The notes under the pieces: generated by a model
What the model was told of the DNA's origin: nothing
Database searches by the model: none
The model's input: the letters and a program-made list of their open reading frames with translations, nothing else
Program-made: the position numbers and the translations under genes
Part shown: in pieces, positions 46,433 through 58,002 of the stretch
Layout of the letters: each line of letters opens with the position of its first letter
Position numbering within the stretch: the first letter of the stretch is position 1
Source of the DNA: Gnetum montanum
Lineage: Eukaryota; Streptophyta; Gnetopsida; Gnetales; Gnetaceae
DNA: 64,000 bases
Reading direction: 5' to 3'
Assembly (NCBI GenBank): GCA_015680685.1
Contig: MNCI01008727.1
Location: 434,784 to 498,783, forward strand

Positions 46433-47590
46433 CTAAAATTCATGGAAAGGTTTGAGTTGTTGGCGGTTGACCAACTGTGTTCTAGTGGGATCCCCAGGTT
46501 TGTGAATTAGGAAGGCCCCAGATGGAAAGGTTTCAAAGACAATATAAGGTCCCTCCCATAGCGTTTGAAACTTCGTCGGTTGGGATATATGTGAGGGATT
46601 CCAATACAATACCTTGTCTCCACACCAAAATGTGACCTTCTGAATCTTAAGATCATGTGTTTTCTTTTTGTAGGCCTTGTGGGTTTCATTGAAAAATAGG
46701 GCTACTAATCAGTTCTCATCTAGCACACTTAAGTTGATTAATCATTCTCATTGTGCTAAGGGTAGGTCGAGGTCGAGGTCACAAGCGGTGGATAGTGTCC
46801 AAAGTTCTGCTTGGATTGGAAGTTTTAGAAACTTACTGTACACTAACTCATAGGGAGAGTAACCTACAGGAAGTTTCCAGGTGGAGCGATAGGCCCATAG
46901 GGCATCGTTAAGCTTGGTAGTCCAGTCCCTCCTATATTTACTAATTGTTCATGTAAGGATCTTGGTAATTTCCCTATTTGTGACTTCAGCCTACCCATTG
47001 GCTTGGGGGTGATAAGGTGTTGTAAATTTGTGTGTTACCCCTAAGCATTGCATGAGTTTACGAAAAGTAATCCCTGTGAAGTGAGTCCCATTGTTAGAAA
47101 TGAGTGCATGAGGCACTCCAAACCTGGTAATGATTTGTTGTTGAAAAAATCGTGCAGCGGTGTTGGAAGAACAGTCCATGACAGCTGCCACTTCTGCCCA
47201 CTTTGTACAATAGTCCACTACCACGATGATATATGCCTTTCCATTTGATAAGGGGATGATGGACCCCATGAAGTCTATACCCCATATGTCAAAGGGCTCC
47301 AGTGGTTGAATCCACTATTGCAGTCCCTCCAACCATGCTGACATCCCACCATCTCATTGGCATTGTTCACAGGAGTGGGCGAACCATTGTGCATCCCTGA
47401 ACAGTGTAGGCCAATAATACCCTACAAGTAGGATTTTAATGGTCGTTCTGCATCCAGCATAGTGGCCCCCACACAGGCCCTCGTGAGCATCTTGGAGGAC
47501 ATGCTGTGTATCAACATCAGGGACACACCATCAGACCAAGCCATCTATGCACACCTTGTAGAGGTGGCCATTGATTTCCATGAAATGCTT
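46433..47590 (-). pseudogene. Element C integrase
   Basis: Integrase with N-terminal HHCC zinc finger near 47340-47500 (AHEGLCGGHYAG, then YYWPTLFRDA and CEQC), rve core 46991-47330 (WIQPLEPFDIWGIDFMGSI, DYCTKWAEVAAV, NNGTHFTG, TPYHPQANG then TAG, AEVTN) and a C-terminal part with GPYIVFETFPSGAFLIHKPG, ending KPFHEF at TAG 46433-46435. The first Asp and the Glu of the catalytic triad are kept, the second Asp is Asn. The stop at 47315-47317 stands where D has CAG (31283-31285). Same frame as RT and RNase H. Confidence 0.85.
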
Positions 47591-48060
47591 GGCCTTATGG
47601 AGAAACCGTTGTTTCTGTTGATGGTTCCATTTTTTTGGAAACTCTTATGTTGTAAGGTAGGTAAGGATGTGGTTAAATCAAGGAGATTCCTTGGGTGCTT
47701 GAGGATCAATGACGCTTGTGAAGAGGAGTTCATCTAGAAACTAGTCGGATAAAGGCTCCTCCTCTTCTACATTATCCCATCGTAACCGAGACAAATGGTC
47801 AGCGATCATATCCTTGGACCCCTTTCTGTCTACCATGGTCAAATCAAACTCTTGAAGAATCACCAACCACTGGATTATGTGAGGGCTTACTGTTGGTTTC
47901 TTCATCAGGAACCGGATAGCACTATGGCCTGTGTGCACAAATACCTTGTATTTGAGCACATAGTTCTGGAATTTATCCAATGCGAACACCATCACCATCA
48001 ATTCTTTCTCGGTCATGGTGTAGTTTAGTTGTGCATCCAAAATGCTATAGATTTCACAGT
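47591..48060 (-). pseudogene. Element C RNase H
   Basis: RNase H of the Ty3/gypsy type: 47741-48040 reads DAQLNYTMTEKELMVMVFAL, VFVHTGHSAIRFLM, IIQWLVILQEFDLTM and DRKGSKDMIADHLSRL. The acidic residue usual in the TDH motif is Gly (HTGHS). Followed by a spacer to the integrase finger. In frame with RT. Confidence 0.85.
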
Positions 48061-49400
48061 GGATATAACACGGACGTTTCTGATCATCACACTATGTAAG
48101 CATAGCTCCCAAAGAATAGTTGGAGGCATCTGTCATACTATGGGAAGGTCTGGACCAATCAGGTGCCCATAGAATTGGAGCTTCTACGAGTTTCTTCTTT
48201 AGCTCTTGGAATGCAGACTCGTATTCCTTGGTCTAGAAAAATGGAATGTCCTTCTTTGTAAGCTCTACCAATGGTCAGGCTATCTTCAAGAAGTGTTTAA
48301 TGAAGTGCCGATAGTAACCAGTGTGTCGAAGGAATGACCGCACATCTTTGACAGTAATTGGTTGGTGGGTAATTCCTTAGATGACCCTGATCTTTTTAGG
48401 GTCTATGCTAATCCATGTTGATGAAATGAGATGCCCCAACACTATGCCCTCTTGGACCATCAGATGGCTCTTTTTCCAGTTGAGCTACAGATTGGTGTCT
48501 ACACACCTCTTTAGAACTTACTCTAGGCGGTCCAATGCTTGCTTGAACATGGCACCATAGGTGGAGAAGTCATCCATGAAGACTTCTACACCATTGCTGA
48601 TTTGTTGCTAGAAGATGCTCAAGACAAGGTGTTGGAACATCGCAGGCACATTGCACAGGCCAAAGGACATCTTCTTATATGCAAAAGTCTCCCATGAACT
48701 CATGAAAGTAGTTTTGGCTTGGTCCTTTGGTGCAATTTGAATCTGGTTATAACCACTATAACCATCCAAAAAACTATAATATTGGTGTCTTGTGATTGTG
48801 TTCAACACCTGGTCTACAAATGAAAGCAGGAAGTGGTCCTTGAAAGTTTCCATATTGAGAAATCGGAAATCGATATAGACCCTCCACTTGCCATCTTTCT
48901 TGGGTACGATAATGAGTGGGCTAACCCATTCACTATTAGTGACTGGATAGATGAATCCTACCTTAAGAAGTAGTTCAATTTCCTCCTTTACTACTTGATT
49001 CAACTTAGGATTCAACCGTCTTTGTGGTTGTCACCGTGGCTTCATGGAAGGGTCAAGGTAGACCCGATGCTAGAAGATCTTGGGATCAATTCCAGCCAAC
49101 TCAGAATAGGACCACGTGAATGCAGCAACCCATTTTTCTACCATCACCAGCAACTTCTTTTTCTGTTCAGGAGCAAGGGCAGCATTGATAATTATCAGCT
49201 TGCCATTTTGCAAAAATGCATACTCTACATCAGCCGGTAGGGATTTTAGTTGAAGGGGCTCTTGCTTAAAGCTCTCGGGGATTTCTAGCTTTCCCTACTC
49301 ATCAAAGTCATCAACGATGGAGGTTTGTCGATGACTATCCTCCATCACATCCATGCTATCAATATAGGCTTACACTAGCCCTTCAGACGGTTCCATGCAG
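48061..49400 (-). pseudogene. Element C reverse transcriptase
   Basis: 48608-49015 is open: LNPKLNQVVKEEIELLLKVG, NSEWVSPLIIVPKKDGKW, RVYIDFRFLN, then the first catalytic Asp in FLDGYSGYNQI, KMSFGLCNVPAMFQ and LVLSIF, then TAG. The YMDD-box equivalent FMDDF follows near 48570-48590, then the thumb and connection (TGYYRHFIK, TKKDIPFF, DWSRP). Catalytic residues are present; stops are the only breaks. RT copies the element RNA into DNA in the particle. The wording of the conserved blocks is nearer to Athila than to Tat elements. Confidence 0.88.
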
Positions 49401-50430
49401 ATTGTGCTGCTAGTAGGATCAGCTGTTAGCCACTGGGTGCCTTCGTGGGTAGTGGCTACTGCGTACATGCACTGTTGAATTTTTTATTCCTCAGTACATC
49501 AACTACATGCTTGAATGGATGTCTTCTTAATAGACCATAGCTGCTACACACAGTTGCACCCTAAGTAACTATATGCGATGCATGGATCTCTTTTCTTCTC
49601 GATCTTCCTGAAAGGATTTTGCTGTGAAATTTCCAGGGACAGATCTCGGAGTCCTAGTCGTGCATCCACCATGATTAGCTAGGCTCTTCCCATGATGATT
49701 GGGAAGTTCCCCTTACAATTTTGAACATGGATGACCAGGAAATCAGCAAGGTAGGACTACCCACAGACGGTGGTCACAATGTTCTCCATTAAACTGAAAG
49801 GAACAGTGATGGACTGATTTGCAAGCTCAAGCCGGATGTTGCTCTTCTTTAGCAAGGGTAGGTTCTAGTTCTTGTACATATCATGAGAGATTAGATTAAC
49901 CCCTAACCTTGAGTCCAGAAGAGATTTACATAGCTCATTCCCAACCACCTAAAGATAGATTAGGGGGCTTCCTGGATTTGTCAATTTTTGGGGAAGAGAC
50001 CCAGCCTTGATCCAGTCGGTCACGACATGTGTAAGCATGATCATTTGGATGTTGGATTATGGTGGAGTGGAGGACAGCTCTGGTGGTGTGATGGTAGAGG
50101 CATTGGTAGGTTCTGAGGCACTGGCCACAGGCATAGGTGAGGGTGTATTTGAACTATTGGGCTGGAAGAAGGAACGTTTGTGTGGCTTGGGTTCTGGTCC
50201 ACTCAACCTAGATGTTGGTTTTAAGTTAATAGCCCTTGTAGTGTTTCGTTGTTGTGGCTGTGGTGGTATTTCTCCCTGCATAGATGGAGCAGGTGGCAAT
50301 AGAGAGGGATGATGTGGAGAAGTGGCAGAAGAAGGTGATGGAAGGTAGAAGTGATGTGGATTTTTTCCCCTGGGTGATGGAGATGGATGTCTAAAATATT
50401 TAGGGGGTGGTAGTAACTTGGAAAGGCCAC
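49401..50430 (-). pseudogene. Element C protease and Pro-rich linker
   Basis: 50057-50430 codes for a Pro/Ser-rich linker (for example APSMQGEIPPQPQQRN, matching B). Protease follows: HVVTDWIKAGSLP, SPLIYL, LLDSRLGVNLIS (DSR where DSG is expected), LKKSNIRLELANQSITVP, and flap PIIMGRA then TAG. The frame is that of RT, but gag upstream is in another frame; B is continuous here, so the shift near 50430 is a later indel, not programmed frameshifting. Confidence 0.8.
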
Positions 50431-52509
50431 ATGACTGGAAGACTCTCTTGGAAAGACGAGTTGCTGAACATAGTACCCGTAAGGATCTGGTTACTTGTAA
50501 AGGTACTACTACCTTGGAGGTGGCATCCCCCACACTTGTGGTTGCTACCATTGTTGGAAATACGCATACAGTTGCAGAGGCATTCCACTTGGATAGTATC
50601 CTTCCTGCTGCTGGTGGAATCACCGGGGGTTACCTTGTGGATAAGGCAACCTTTGGGGCATCTGCCTCTACACCAAACGAGGGTTCAAGGCATAGATCCT
50701 AGACTGTTGTAGGTGAGACACCATAGGAAAACATCCCCTGGGATGTTCATATTGGCATATGCCACATCCATCATCCTCCTCGATGTCAAAGTCTATAACC
50801 AGCTCAGTTGCAACAACTTTTCCCTTACCTTTGTGTTGGGTATGTTCAGCTTCCTTCTTCCTACATCAATCACGGTCACTACCCTATTCTTTGGACTCTT
50901 CTGAAATTTTTAATACACTTTGGAATCTTTCATCCAAAGAGTCCCACATTTTACCCACCTTTTCCGATATTTCAAATGCAAAATTTTGTAACAGCAAAGT
51001 CTTCTGATTCACTACTGCTTCTAGTGGTGACTCTTTGTCCTCATCAAAAAATCGAACGTCCCTTTTTCTAAGGGAAGGATCCCAGTTAAATTCTTCAGCA
51101 CTCTCCTTTTTTCTAAGTTCTCCTTCCTCTTTGGCCACCTGATCAATGAGGTGCTGCAACTAATAGGCCCTTAGCTCTGACAATCGTCCCTTGGCGTAGA
51201 AACCAAGGGTCTTTCCCGTTTCAAAATGGAGCCCATCAATAATGTGGCAAAGCTGTGCCTACTGAGAATAACCATGACCGTGGCACCGATGTAACAGTGA
51301 GTAATACCTGCTCATAGCAGCATCCAAGGGTTCATGATTTTCTTGTTTCTAGCCTTGGATCTACCTTCTTAGATTTGCCACTCTAGAGTACATTTGATAT
51401 TTATCATTAAATATTTCAAGCATCATACTCCATCTTCTGACTGATTCTGGCTCTAAAGACCAGTATCAACTTTCGGCTTCTTTGATGAGTGTTTGGGGAA
51501 ATAGCTTCAACCGTTGCCAATCGTTATCAATATTTTGTAGGGTGCACGCATCATGGAATGCCTGCAAGTGGGTCTACGGATCACATTTGTACCCCTCTTC
51601 AAATCTGGGGATGTTGTTCATGTCAACACGCTTGATCCAACTGTCCTTCATGTGCCTACTTAGGATATGAACTACCTCTGCAATGTGGATCATGCTCTGA
51701 GTAGCTAACAATGGCTCATTTGAATCATAGTCCTATTGGGGACTATGACATCTGTGACGATTTTTGCTACCCCTTCTTTCATCCTGGTGAGGGCCACTTG
51801 ATTGGTCGCATGCTCCCTCATGTTTTCCCACTCTAACTTGCTTACCACTATCCTTTCTCTCCAACCTTTCCTTGTGATGCTCAGAACCTGAGATGGAGGA
51901 AGGTGTAGGAGAGGGGGAGGATGGAGAAGAAGGAGAGGCATCTCCCCAGCTTCGACGTCGATCTCCCCATCTACCCTGGTGACATCCGTAGTCATCTCCT
52001 CCAGCTTTGCTTCATGACCCACCATCCCCTTAAGGATCGTAGTCACTTGGAGGTTGGTTCTGGATGACTGACTGGAGGATTTGCGGTCCCAGGTGAAGTT
52101 TGATTGAATGAGTATCATGAAATATGGGATCTCCATCATCTTGAGGCCCTTGCGAGAATAAGGGGTTACTAAAGTGTTTCCCCTTTTGTTGTTCATATCT
52201 CTCGGCCTGCTGTTGATCTCTTGTCCATTAAACTTCCATGGGATGATAGTCCTGGAAGTCATGGTCCTCCATGACATACTCCGCCACTCAGTCCTGGATG
52301 CCCATTCTGCCTAAATTATGGTACAGCATCGCAGGAGCTGCATAGTTGGGCGATAGCACGATGCTACCCTCCATGTCCCACCATCAAAGATTTTCATCCT
52401 GATGTAGGATGAATGTGAAATCAGGGACATATTCATCAGGATGTTTATATACCACCTGACATTCTTTTGACACCAGTGGTTCAAATGCATCTCTCCTGTG
52501 AGAAGACAT
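50431..52509 (-). pseudogene. Element C gag
   Basis: Starts at ATG 52507-52509 (MSSHRRDAFEPLVSKECQVV), 151 bases downstream of the PBS. N-terminal block YKHPDEYVPDFTFILHQDE, charged linker, capsid core (LQAFHDACTLQNIDNDWQRL, LKLFPQTLIKEAES, FNDKYQMYSRVANLRR, HEPLDAAMSRYYSLLHRCHG, HIIDG), open segment 50884-51159 (EEGELRKKESAEEFNWDPSL), and compact knuckle GCGICQYEHPRGC near 50735-50775. Several stops replace Gln and Trp. Gag forms the particle and binds RNA. Confidence 0.85.
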
Positions 52510-52659
52510 GTTGGACATTAGATGGTCCATATTATCGGTGTACCTTATAATTAACTTTAAATTCTCCTAGCGTGCAAAGATAATTCTATCCTGGGTTTGA
52601 TCCAATGACTTAAATGATAATTTCACTAAAGTTAGATGACACATGTAAGACTAACAAGT

Positions 52660-52676
52660 CCCTGGAAATAGCACCA
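52660..52676 (-). other. Element C primer-binding site
   Basis: The plus strand reads CCCTGGAAATAGCACCA, a decayed version of the tRNA-Asp 3' end, one base from the LTR. Confidence 0.7.
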
Positions 52677-52677
52677 A

Positions 52678-53592
52678 TGATGAGCGGCTAGGTATCCCTA
52701 CATCCAACCATACGAATATGAGCGTTCACGCATGATCCGGTCGAACTCCGCAGACTATAAGCACTTAACATGCACCAGACTTCTAACCAGTGAAACCTTG
52801 GGTTAGAACGGTCATTGTCATCCTAATCTCACTTGTAAAGTTCTATTGTGATGGTTAAGTGAGACTAAGACTAATGATTTTTATATCTTTTTAATTATCT
52901 TTTTTGGCGACTAAGTGAGGTATGGAAGTAATGAATAAACTATTATCTAATCTCTAATTATCCTAGTGTATATGCTAACTACTCCTAGCATAAGCATCTA
53001 GTCCCATCCTCCGAGCACATTCTAAGCATTTCCTAACACTGCTGGGCTACCTCACATCAAGCATCACTGGGTTTACCAAGTGTTTGGATTACGTTCGAGA
53101 TGGTTGTACTTATGTCTTTTACAAACTACAAATGAACACTAATGATTGAAATTATAATAATGAAAACATAAATAATTGATGAGTAACTAATAAAGCATAA
53201 ACAACTGATTAATAAAGCATAAACATCTTAAACTATTGAATACATGAAACAACTAAGTCCAAATGCTGCAAGGATTGCATGAACAGTTCGTCTTTATTTC
53301 CATCATGCTAATGGGCTCAGATATATCAATGCTCGAATAAAGATTCAATTTCTTTTCATACACCTGCTATGGGCAGTTGGAAAATATTCTATCTCTTGCG
53401 GGAGAAAACTGCAAGAGCTTCGCTATCACTACTCAAAAGGATTCCTAAATGAGGTGGAAGGCCCTCATATTTATAGATTCGGGAAGGGTGGCTGCGTATA
53501 CAGGGCCCCATCAACGTGAGGTGGCTACATTGACGGGGCCGTGTTGACATGGCCCCGTATACGCGGCCCAGTCAATGCAATGACTTTTGACA
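52678..53592 (-). repeat. Element C 5' LTR, outer end missing 8 bases
   Basis: 915 bp, begins TGATGAGCGG. Against the 3' LTR it lacks the final CTTCATCA and passes from GACTTTTGACA straight into D. TATA box near 53469; CGTATAC and GGGGCC motifs in U3. Confidence 0.88.
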
Positions 53593-53703
53593 TTGATTAT
53601 GACTAGGTTACCATTATTTAAAAATGCATATTCCATGATGGTTGATAAAATCTTTTAATTCTAGGGGCTCTTAATTAAACTTTTCAAGGATTTCCAACTC
53701 TTC
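53593..53703. repeat. Right copy of the 110-bp duplicated target of element C
   Basis: Partner of 40261-40370; D then continues without loss (CCAACAGATATC). Confidence 0.9.
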
Positions 53704-54640
53704 CCAACAGATATCATCAATTTCATTGTCAAAGAGTCAATGCTAAACTTTCTTAAGTTCATCCATGCCTCTAACATATACACATGTTGGGCTCTTAGTC
53801 GGTTAGATGCATAATGTGCTATTATTAGAATCAGTTGTCAATCACTGGGTACCCTCCTATATTGTGGTTACTACATACAAGCACTTTTGTATTTCTATTT
53901 CTTGTGCACATTGATTGCATGCTTTAATGGATGTGCTTTTAACAAACTAGAATTTCTACACACAATTGCACCTATTATCAATGTATGTGATGCATGGAAC
54001 ATACTTCTTCTCCAACCTTCCAAATTCATTCTCCTTGGAAATCTCCAAGGAGAGGTCTCTAATGCCCATTCATGCATCCACAACACTTAACCATGGATGC
54101 CCTATGATAATAGGGAAGTCACCTTTGCAATTTTTAACCTTGATCACCAGGAAATTAGTAGGGTAGGACCACTCAAAAATTGTGATCCCAATGTCCTCTA
54201 CTAACCCCAAAAGTATAGTGATTAACTAATTTGCCAATTTTAAATAGATGTTACTCTTCTTAAGAGGTGGAAGGTTTCAAGTGTTATACATGTCATGCTA
54301 TATGAGATCGACTCTAGAACCAAAATCAAGAAGAGCCTTGCACGATTCATGTCCAGTGATCTATGAGTAGATAAGGGGACTTCCAAGGCTAGCTCTCTTT
54401 GTAGGGAGATTGCTAGCCTTGATCCAGTCAGAAATAGCATGGGTTAATATTATAGTGCAAATCTTAAGTGGCATTTTGTTCGAAGGGATCTCAAACGTAT
54501 TTGATGCACAAGATGAGGTAGCTAGGGATACAAGGAAAATACTTACATTAGGTTGTGAGGGCTTAGAAGGACTATTAGGTCAGGAGAATGATCTTTTTCT
54601 AGATTGATTCTCTGACCCACATGGTTGGAAGTCCAGTTGC
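53704..54640 (-). pseudogene. Element D protease
   Basis: Heavily decayed retropepsin. On the minus strand one can follow the flap region (IIIGHPW-like near 54075-54110), ISKENEF and EEKYVPCITYI, and upstream the active-site neighbourhood near 54330-54350 (ESCKALLDFGSRVDL). Multiple frames and stops. It precedes gag as in B and C. Confidence 0.65.
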
Positions 54641-56889
54641 AAGTTTATAGTCCTCCTAGCATTTCGTTGATGCAATTTTGGTGGAATTTCATCTTGCATA
54701 GACAGAGCAGGAGGCAACTAGGTAGAGGATAGAGAAATATGTGGAGATGGATGTGGAGGATGATATGAATATGGGTTCTCCCCCCTGAGTAGATGGTGAA
54801 TTATTTTGATAATATTTTTGGGGATAGTAGTAATGCTAGAACAAGGCATGACTGGTAAAGCTTCATGGAGAAATGGGTTGCTAAACATAGTACCCATAAG
54901 GATCTAGTTGCCTATAAGGGTACTACTGCCTTGGTGGTGGCATCCCTCATGACTGTGGTTGCTGCCATTGCTGGTATTGCTTGCATAGTTTTGGTGGAGC
55001 CCTACTTGGATAGTAAGCCTATTAGTGCTAGTGGAACTACCTTAGATTGCCTTGAGGATAAGGAAATCTTCTAAGTGCTTACCTCCTTGATAGTTGAGGA
55101 TTTAGTGTGTACACCTTAGACTCTTGTAAGTGTGACACCATAAAGCAACATCCCATAGGATATTCATATTGACAGATGTCACAACCAGTATCATCATCAG
55201 AGTTGGTTTCCACAACTTCTTCTACATAGTTGTCTTGCCCTTACCTCATTGATAGGCATATTCAGCTTCTTTTCATCTTCTGCAATCATTATCACTATTA
55301 TGCTCTTTGGATTCTTTAGTGATTTTCATAGCAACTTGGAATTTTTCATCCAAAGAGTCCCATAATTTATTAACCTTAGCCAAAATATTATAAATATATT
55401 TTTTAATAGGCAAGGTATTTCTATTTACCACTTCATCAAGTGGTGCATCCTCCTCTTCACAAAATTAGACCTCTCTTTTTCTAATGGAAAGATCCCTATT
55501 ATACTTTTATGCACTTTTCCTTTTTCACAACTCAACTTCTTCTTTTTCTACCTACTTGATAAGCCTTTGGATTTGATGAGCTCTTAATTTAGGGAGTCTT
55601 CCTTGGGCATAAACCTAGAGAGTTCTTCTTGTTTTTTCTCTAAGCCTATCTATGATGTGACAAAGTTGTTTCCTCTAAGAATAAGCATGGCTAGGACACC
55701 AGTGTAAGAGAGAATAATATTTGGCAATGGTAGCATCTAAGGGTTCATCTGTTCCCTATTTCTAACCTTGGATTTACCTTCTTAGGTTGGACACTCTAGA
55801 GTACATTTGGTATTTTTCATTAAATAGCTCAAGCATTGTACTCCATTGGTGGATAAATTCCAACTCTAAGGATTGATACTAGCTTTTAGCTTCCTTGATG
55901 AGTGTCCTAGGGAAAAGCTTGTGTTTCTACCAATCATTTTCAATATTTTGTAAGGTGCACACATCATGGAAAGCTTGTAGATTGTTTTGTGGATCAAAGT
56001 TGTATCTCCCTTCAAATATTGGGATATTGTTCATATTTAAGCACTTGATCCAACTATCTTTCACATGCTTGGTTGGAATCCTTACTGCCTTTGCAATGTT
56101 AAGCATGATTTGAGTTGCCAACAAAGGCTCATCATCATTATTATTGTGTTGTCTTTGATGATGTCCTCTATTACCCTAATGTTCTTGGTAGGTTCTATGG
56201 TCATATTATCTTATTGATAACCTTCATCATGATTATTTCTACGACAACGTCTATGAGAACTAGCAAATAAAGAGGAATGTTTAGAATTGGATGAAGAGGA
56301 TGAAGAGGAAGGTAGATTTTCATGCCCACCATGGTGTTTTCCATCACATTTTTGCTCATTACAACTACCCTCCTTAGATCCCTTACCATTATGATGTTTA
56401 CCCAAGTCCCTGCCTTAAATATGAATCATAGGTTCAAGGTCACATCCTCATCACCAATAACAAGGGGTGGAGAATCTTCGTGTTGGGAGCCCTCAAGGGA
56501 AGGTCCTGATTATCATCTTGATTTCGTAGGAACAAGGGATTAGTGAAATTTTTTTCCTTCATAGCCTCATGGTGCTTCTGTTGGTGTCGATCTCTTCTAT
56601 GTTGTGTTTCAATGGAATGGTAGTCTTGAGTTTCATAACCATTCACAACATATTGCTCGTGAAGATCCAGAATGCCCAACTTCTTAAGAGTTTGAAAGAG
56701 CATCTCGAGCATAGATCGATTAGGGGGTAATACAATATTGCCCTCCATGTCATGCCATCGAAGTTGCTCATCTTGATGTAGGATGAAGGTGAATTCTGGT
56801 ACATACTCATTTGGATGAGTATATACCACTTTTCACTCCTATGGGATCAACAGTTTGACATCTTCACACCTATGAGAAGAAGAAGATAT
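54641..56889 (-). pseudogene. Element D gag
   Basis: Homologous to C and B throughout, with frameshifts. The start codon position is ATA (56887-56889). N-terminal block 56440-56829: VVYTHPNEYVPEFTFILHQ, DMEGNIVLPPNRSMLEML, LGILDLHEQYVVNGYETQDY. Capsid core 55700-56100 (FHDVCTLQNIENDW, MLELFNEKYQMYSRVSNLRR). The knuckle near 55150-55200 reads GCDICQYEYP, with the His changed to Tyr. The Arg codon CGA at 56716-56718 is TGA in B (37882-37884). Confidence 0.8.
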
Positions 56890-57027
56890 TTTGCAATATG
56901 AAATAAAACATCATTTTGATTTTTATAATTCAATGTATAGCAAGAATGATATCGACCTTGAGGTTCGTATAATGATATTAATGGTATTCACTAAACCTAG
57001 ATAGCACGCATTTCAAACAAATAAAGT

Positions 57028-57044
57028 CCTAAGAAATAGCACCA
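57028..57044 (-). other. Element D primer-binding site
   Basis: The plus strand reads TCCTAAGAAATAGCACCA within this stretch, a decayed tRNA-Asp match ending in ACCA one base from the LTR. Confidence 0.65.
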
Positions 57045-57045
57045 A

Positions 57046-57997
57046 TGATGAGTAGTGAAGGTACCCCTACACTCAACTATATGAATCACAAAGCATTCAT
57101 GCACAATTTGATCAAATTCCAAGGACTCTATGTTCTCTGGTACACTAGTAGTCTAGGTAGTGAACCTTGCCTTAGGTCATTCATTGTCTTCCCAATTATA
57201 CCTATGATGTACATGATTTGGTTAAGTGTAATCGAGGAATATGATTTTTATGATATTATGTTTTTAGGATTTGTGGTGCTAAAATATAAAGACAAGATGA
57301 TTTAATATTACTGAATTTTAATGAATTAACTAATGTCGTAGTCATACCATAAGCATTCAGTCACACTTTTTGTACACATCATGAACCAAGTACCTGCTGT
57401 TGGGATTACCAAGCACTATGCTACTAAGTGAACCAAACAATTACACTATTGGGGTTACCAAGAAAATACATGTTTATGCTTGAAGTAGTCATACTTATGT
57501 GCTTAACCTATTTAGCTTAATTAATTGATCAATCGCTCAAAACCTAATTTAGCTTAATTAATGTAGTAATTAATAAAAATGAAAAATGCATAAATAAATC
57601 ATTAATCTAATCCAAGTGCTACAAGGTTTGATCAAGAATCTCTCTTTATTGTCATTCACACTAGTGTGTTCAAGTACAATAGTGCTTAAATAAAGATTCA
57701 TACACTTTTTAACTCCTATTGCAGCTACTTAGAGAAATATTTTAACTCCCAAATAAACAAAATATAAGAGCTTTGCTACTATGAAAAGAAATCTATATCT
57801 TAAATGTAGCTAGTGAGCTCGTATTTCTAGTTTTTGCCCTACAGCTGCATCGATGGGGCCTCATCAATGTAGCAAATGCTATGTTGATGTGGCCCAGTCA
57901 ATGACGCACACCACTTAAATGGGGTCTCGTTGATAGGGGCCTATCGATGAAGTTGCACTAATGAGGGCCCATCGATATGAATGTTTGACATTTATCA
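57046..57997 (-). repeat. Element D 5' LTR
   Basis: 952 bp, TGATGAGTAG to TTTATCA, then CCTAG. The TATA box is damaged (TATTTCTA near 57830 against TATTTATA in the 3' LTR). ATCGATGGGGCC-type U3 motifs at 57845-57980. Confidence 0.88.
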
Positions 57998-58002
57998 CCT
58001 AG

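Larger units (their letters stand above)
40371..53592 (-). mobile_element. Element C: full-length Athila-like retrotransposon inserted in D
   Basis: 13222 bp and the best-preserved full copy. Order on the minus strand: 5' LTR, PBS, gag, protease, RT, RNase H, integrase, noncoding block, internal promoter, aORF, PPT, 3' LTR. Pol stays in one frame from about 50430 to 46433. The left border is a clean LTR end. The right border lacks the last 8 bases of the LTR and is fused to D at a TTTGACA microhomology, with 110 bp of D duplicated on both sides. Confidence 0.9.
24249..57997 (-). mobile_element. Element D: full-length Athila-like retrotransposon, host of B and C
   Basis: A 5-bp target duplication CCTAG (24244-24248 and 57998-58002) bounds both LTRs. 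Removing B and C leaves about 13.4 kb in the order 5' LTR, PBS, gag, protease, RT, RNase H, integrase, noncoding block, internal promoter, aORF, 3' LTR, all on the minus strand. It sits inside the 5' LTR of E. Its LTRs differ more than those of B and C, which fits its being the older host. Confidence 0.9.

Noticed and set aside
50430-50460. Possible programmed frameshift between gag and protease in C
   Set aside because: In B gag and protease share one frame, so the C shift is more likely an indel.
50407-50712. Two long plus-strand ORFs
   Set aside because: Shadows of the Pro/Gln-rich gag tail of C, which has matching frames in B.
51705-52277. 190-residue minus-strand ORF in C
   Set aside because: Wrong frame: the gag homologous to B and D is in the neighbouring frame, with a few stops.
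24249-57997. Reading of the C and D aORF as a true retroviral envelope
   Set aside because: No signal peptide, transmembrane helix or cleavage site visible; only the position and splicing resemble env.
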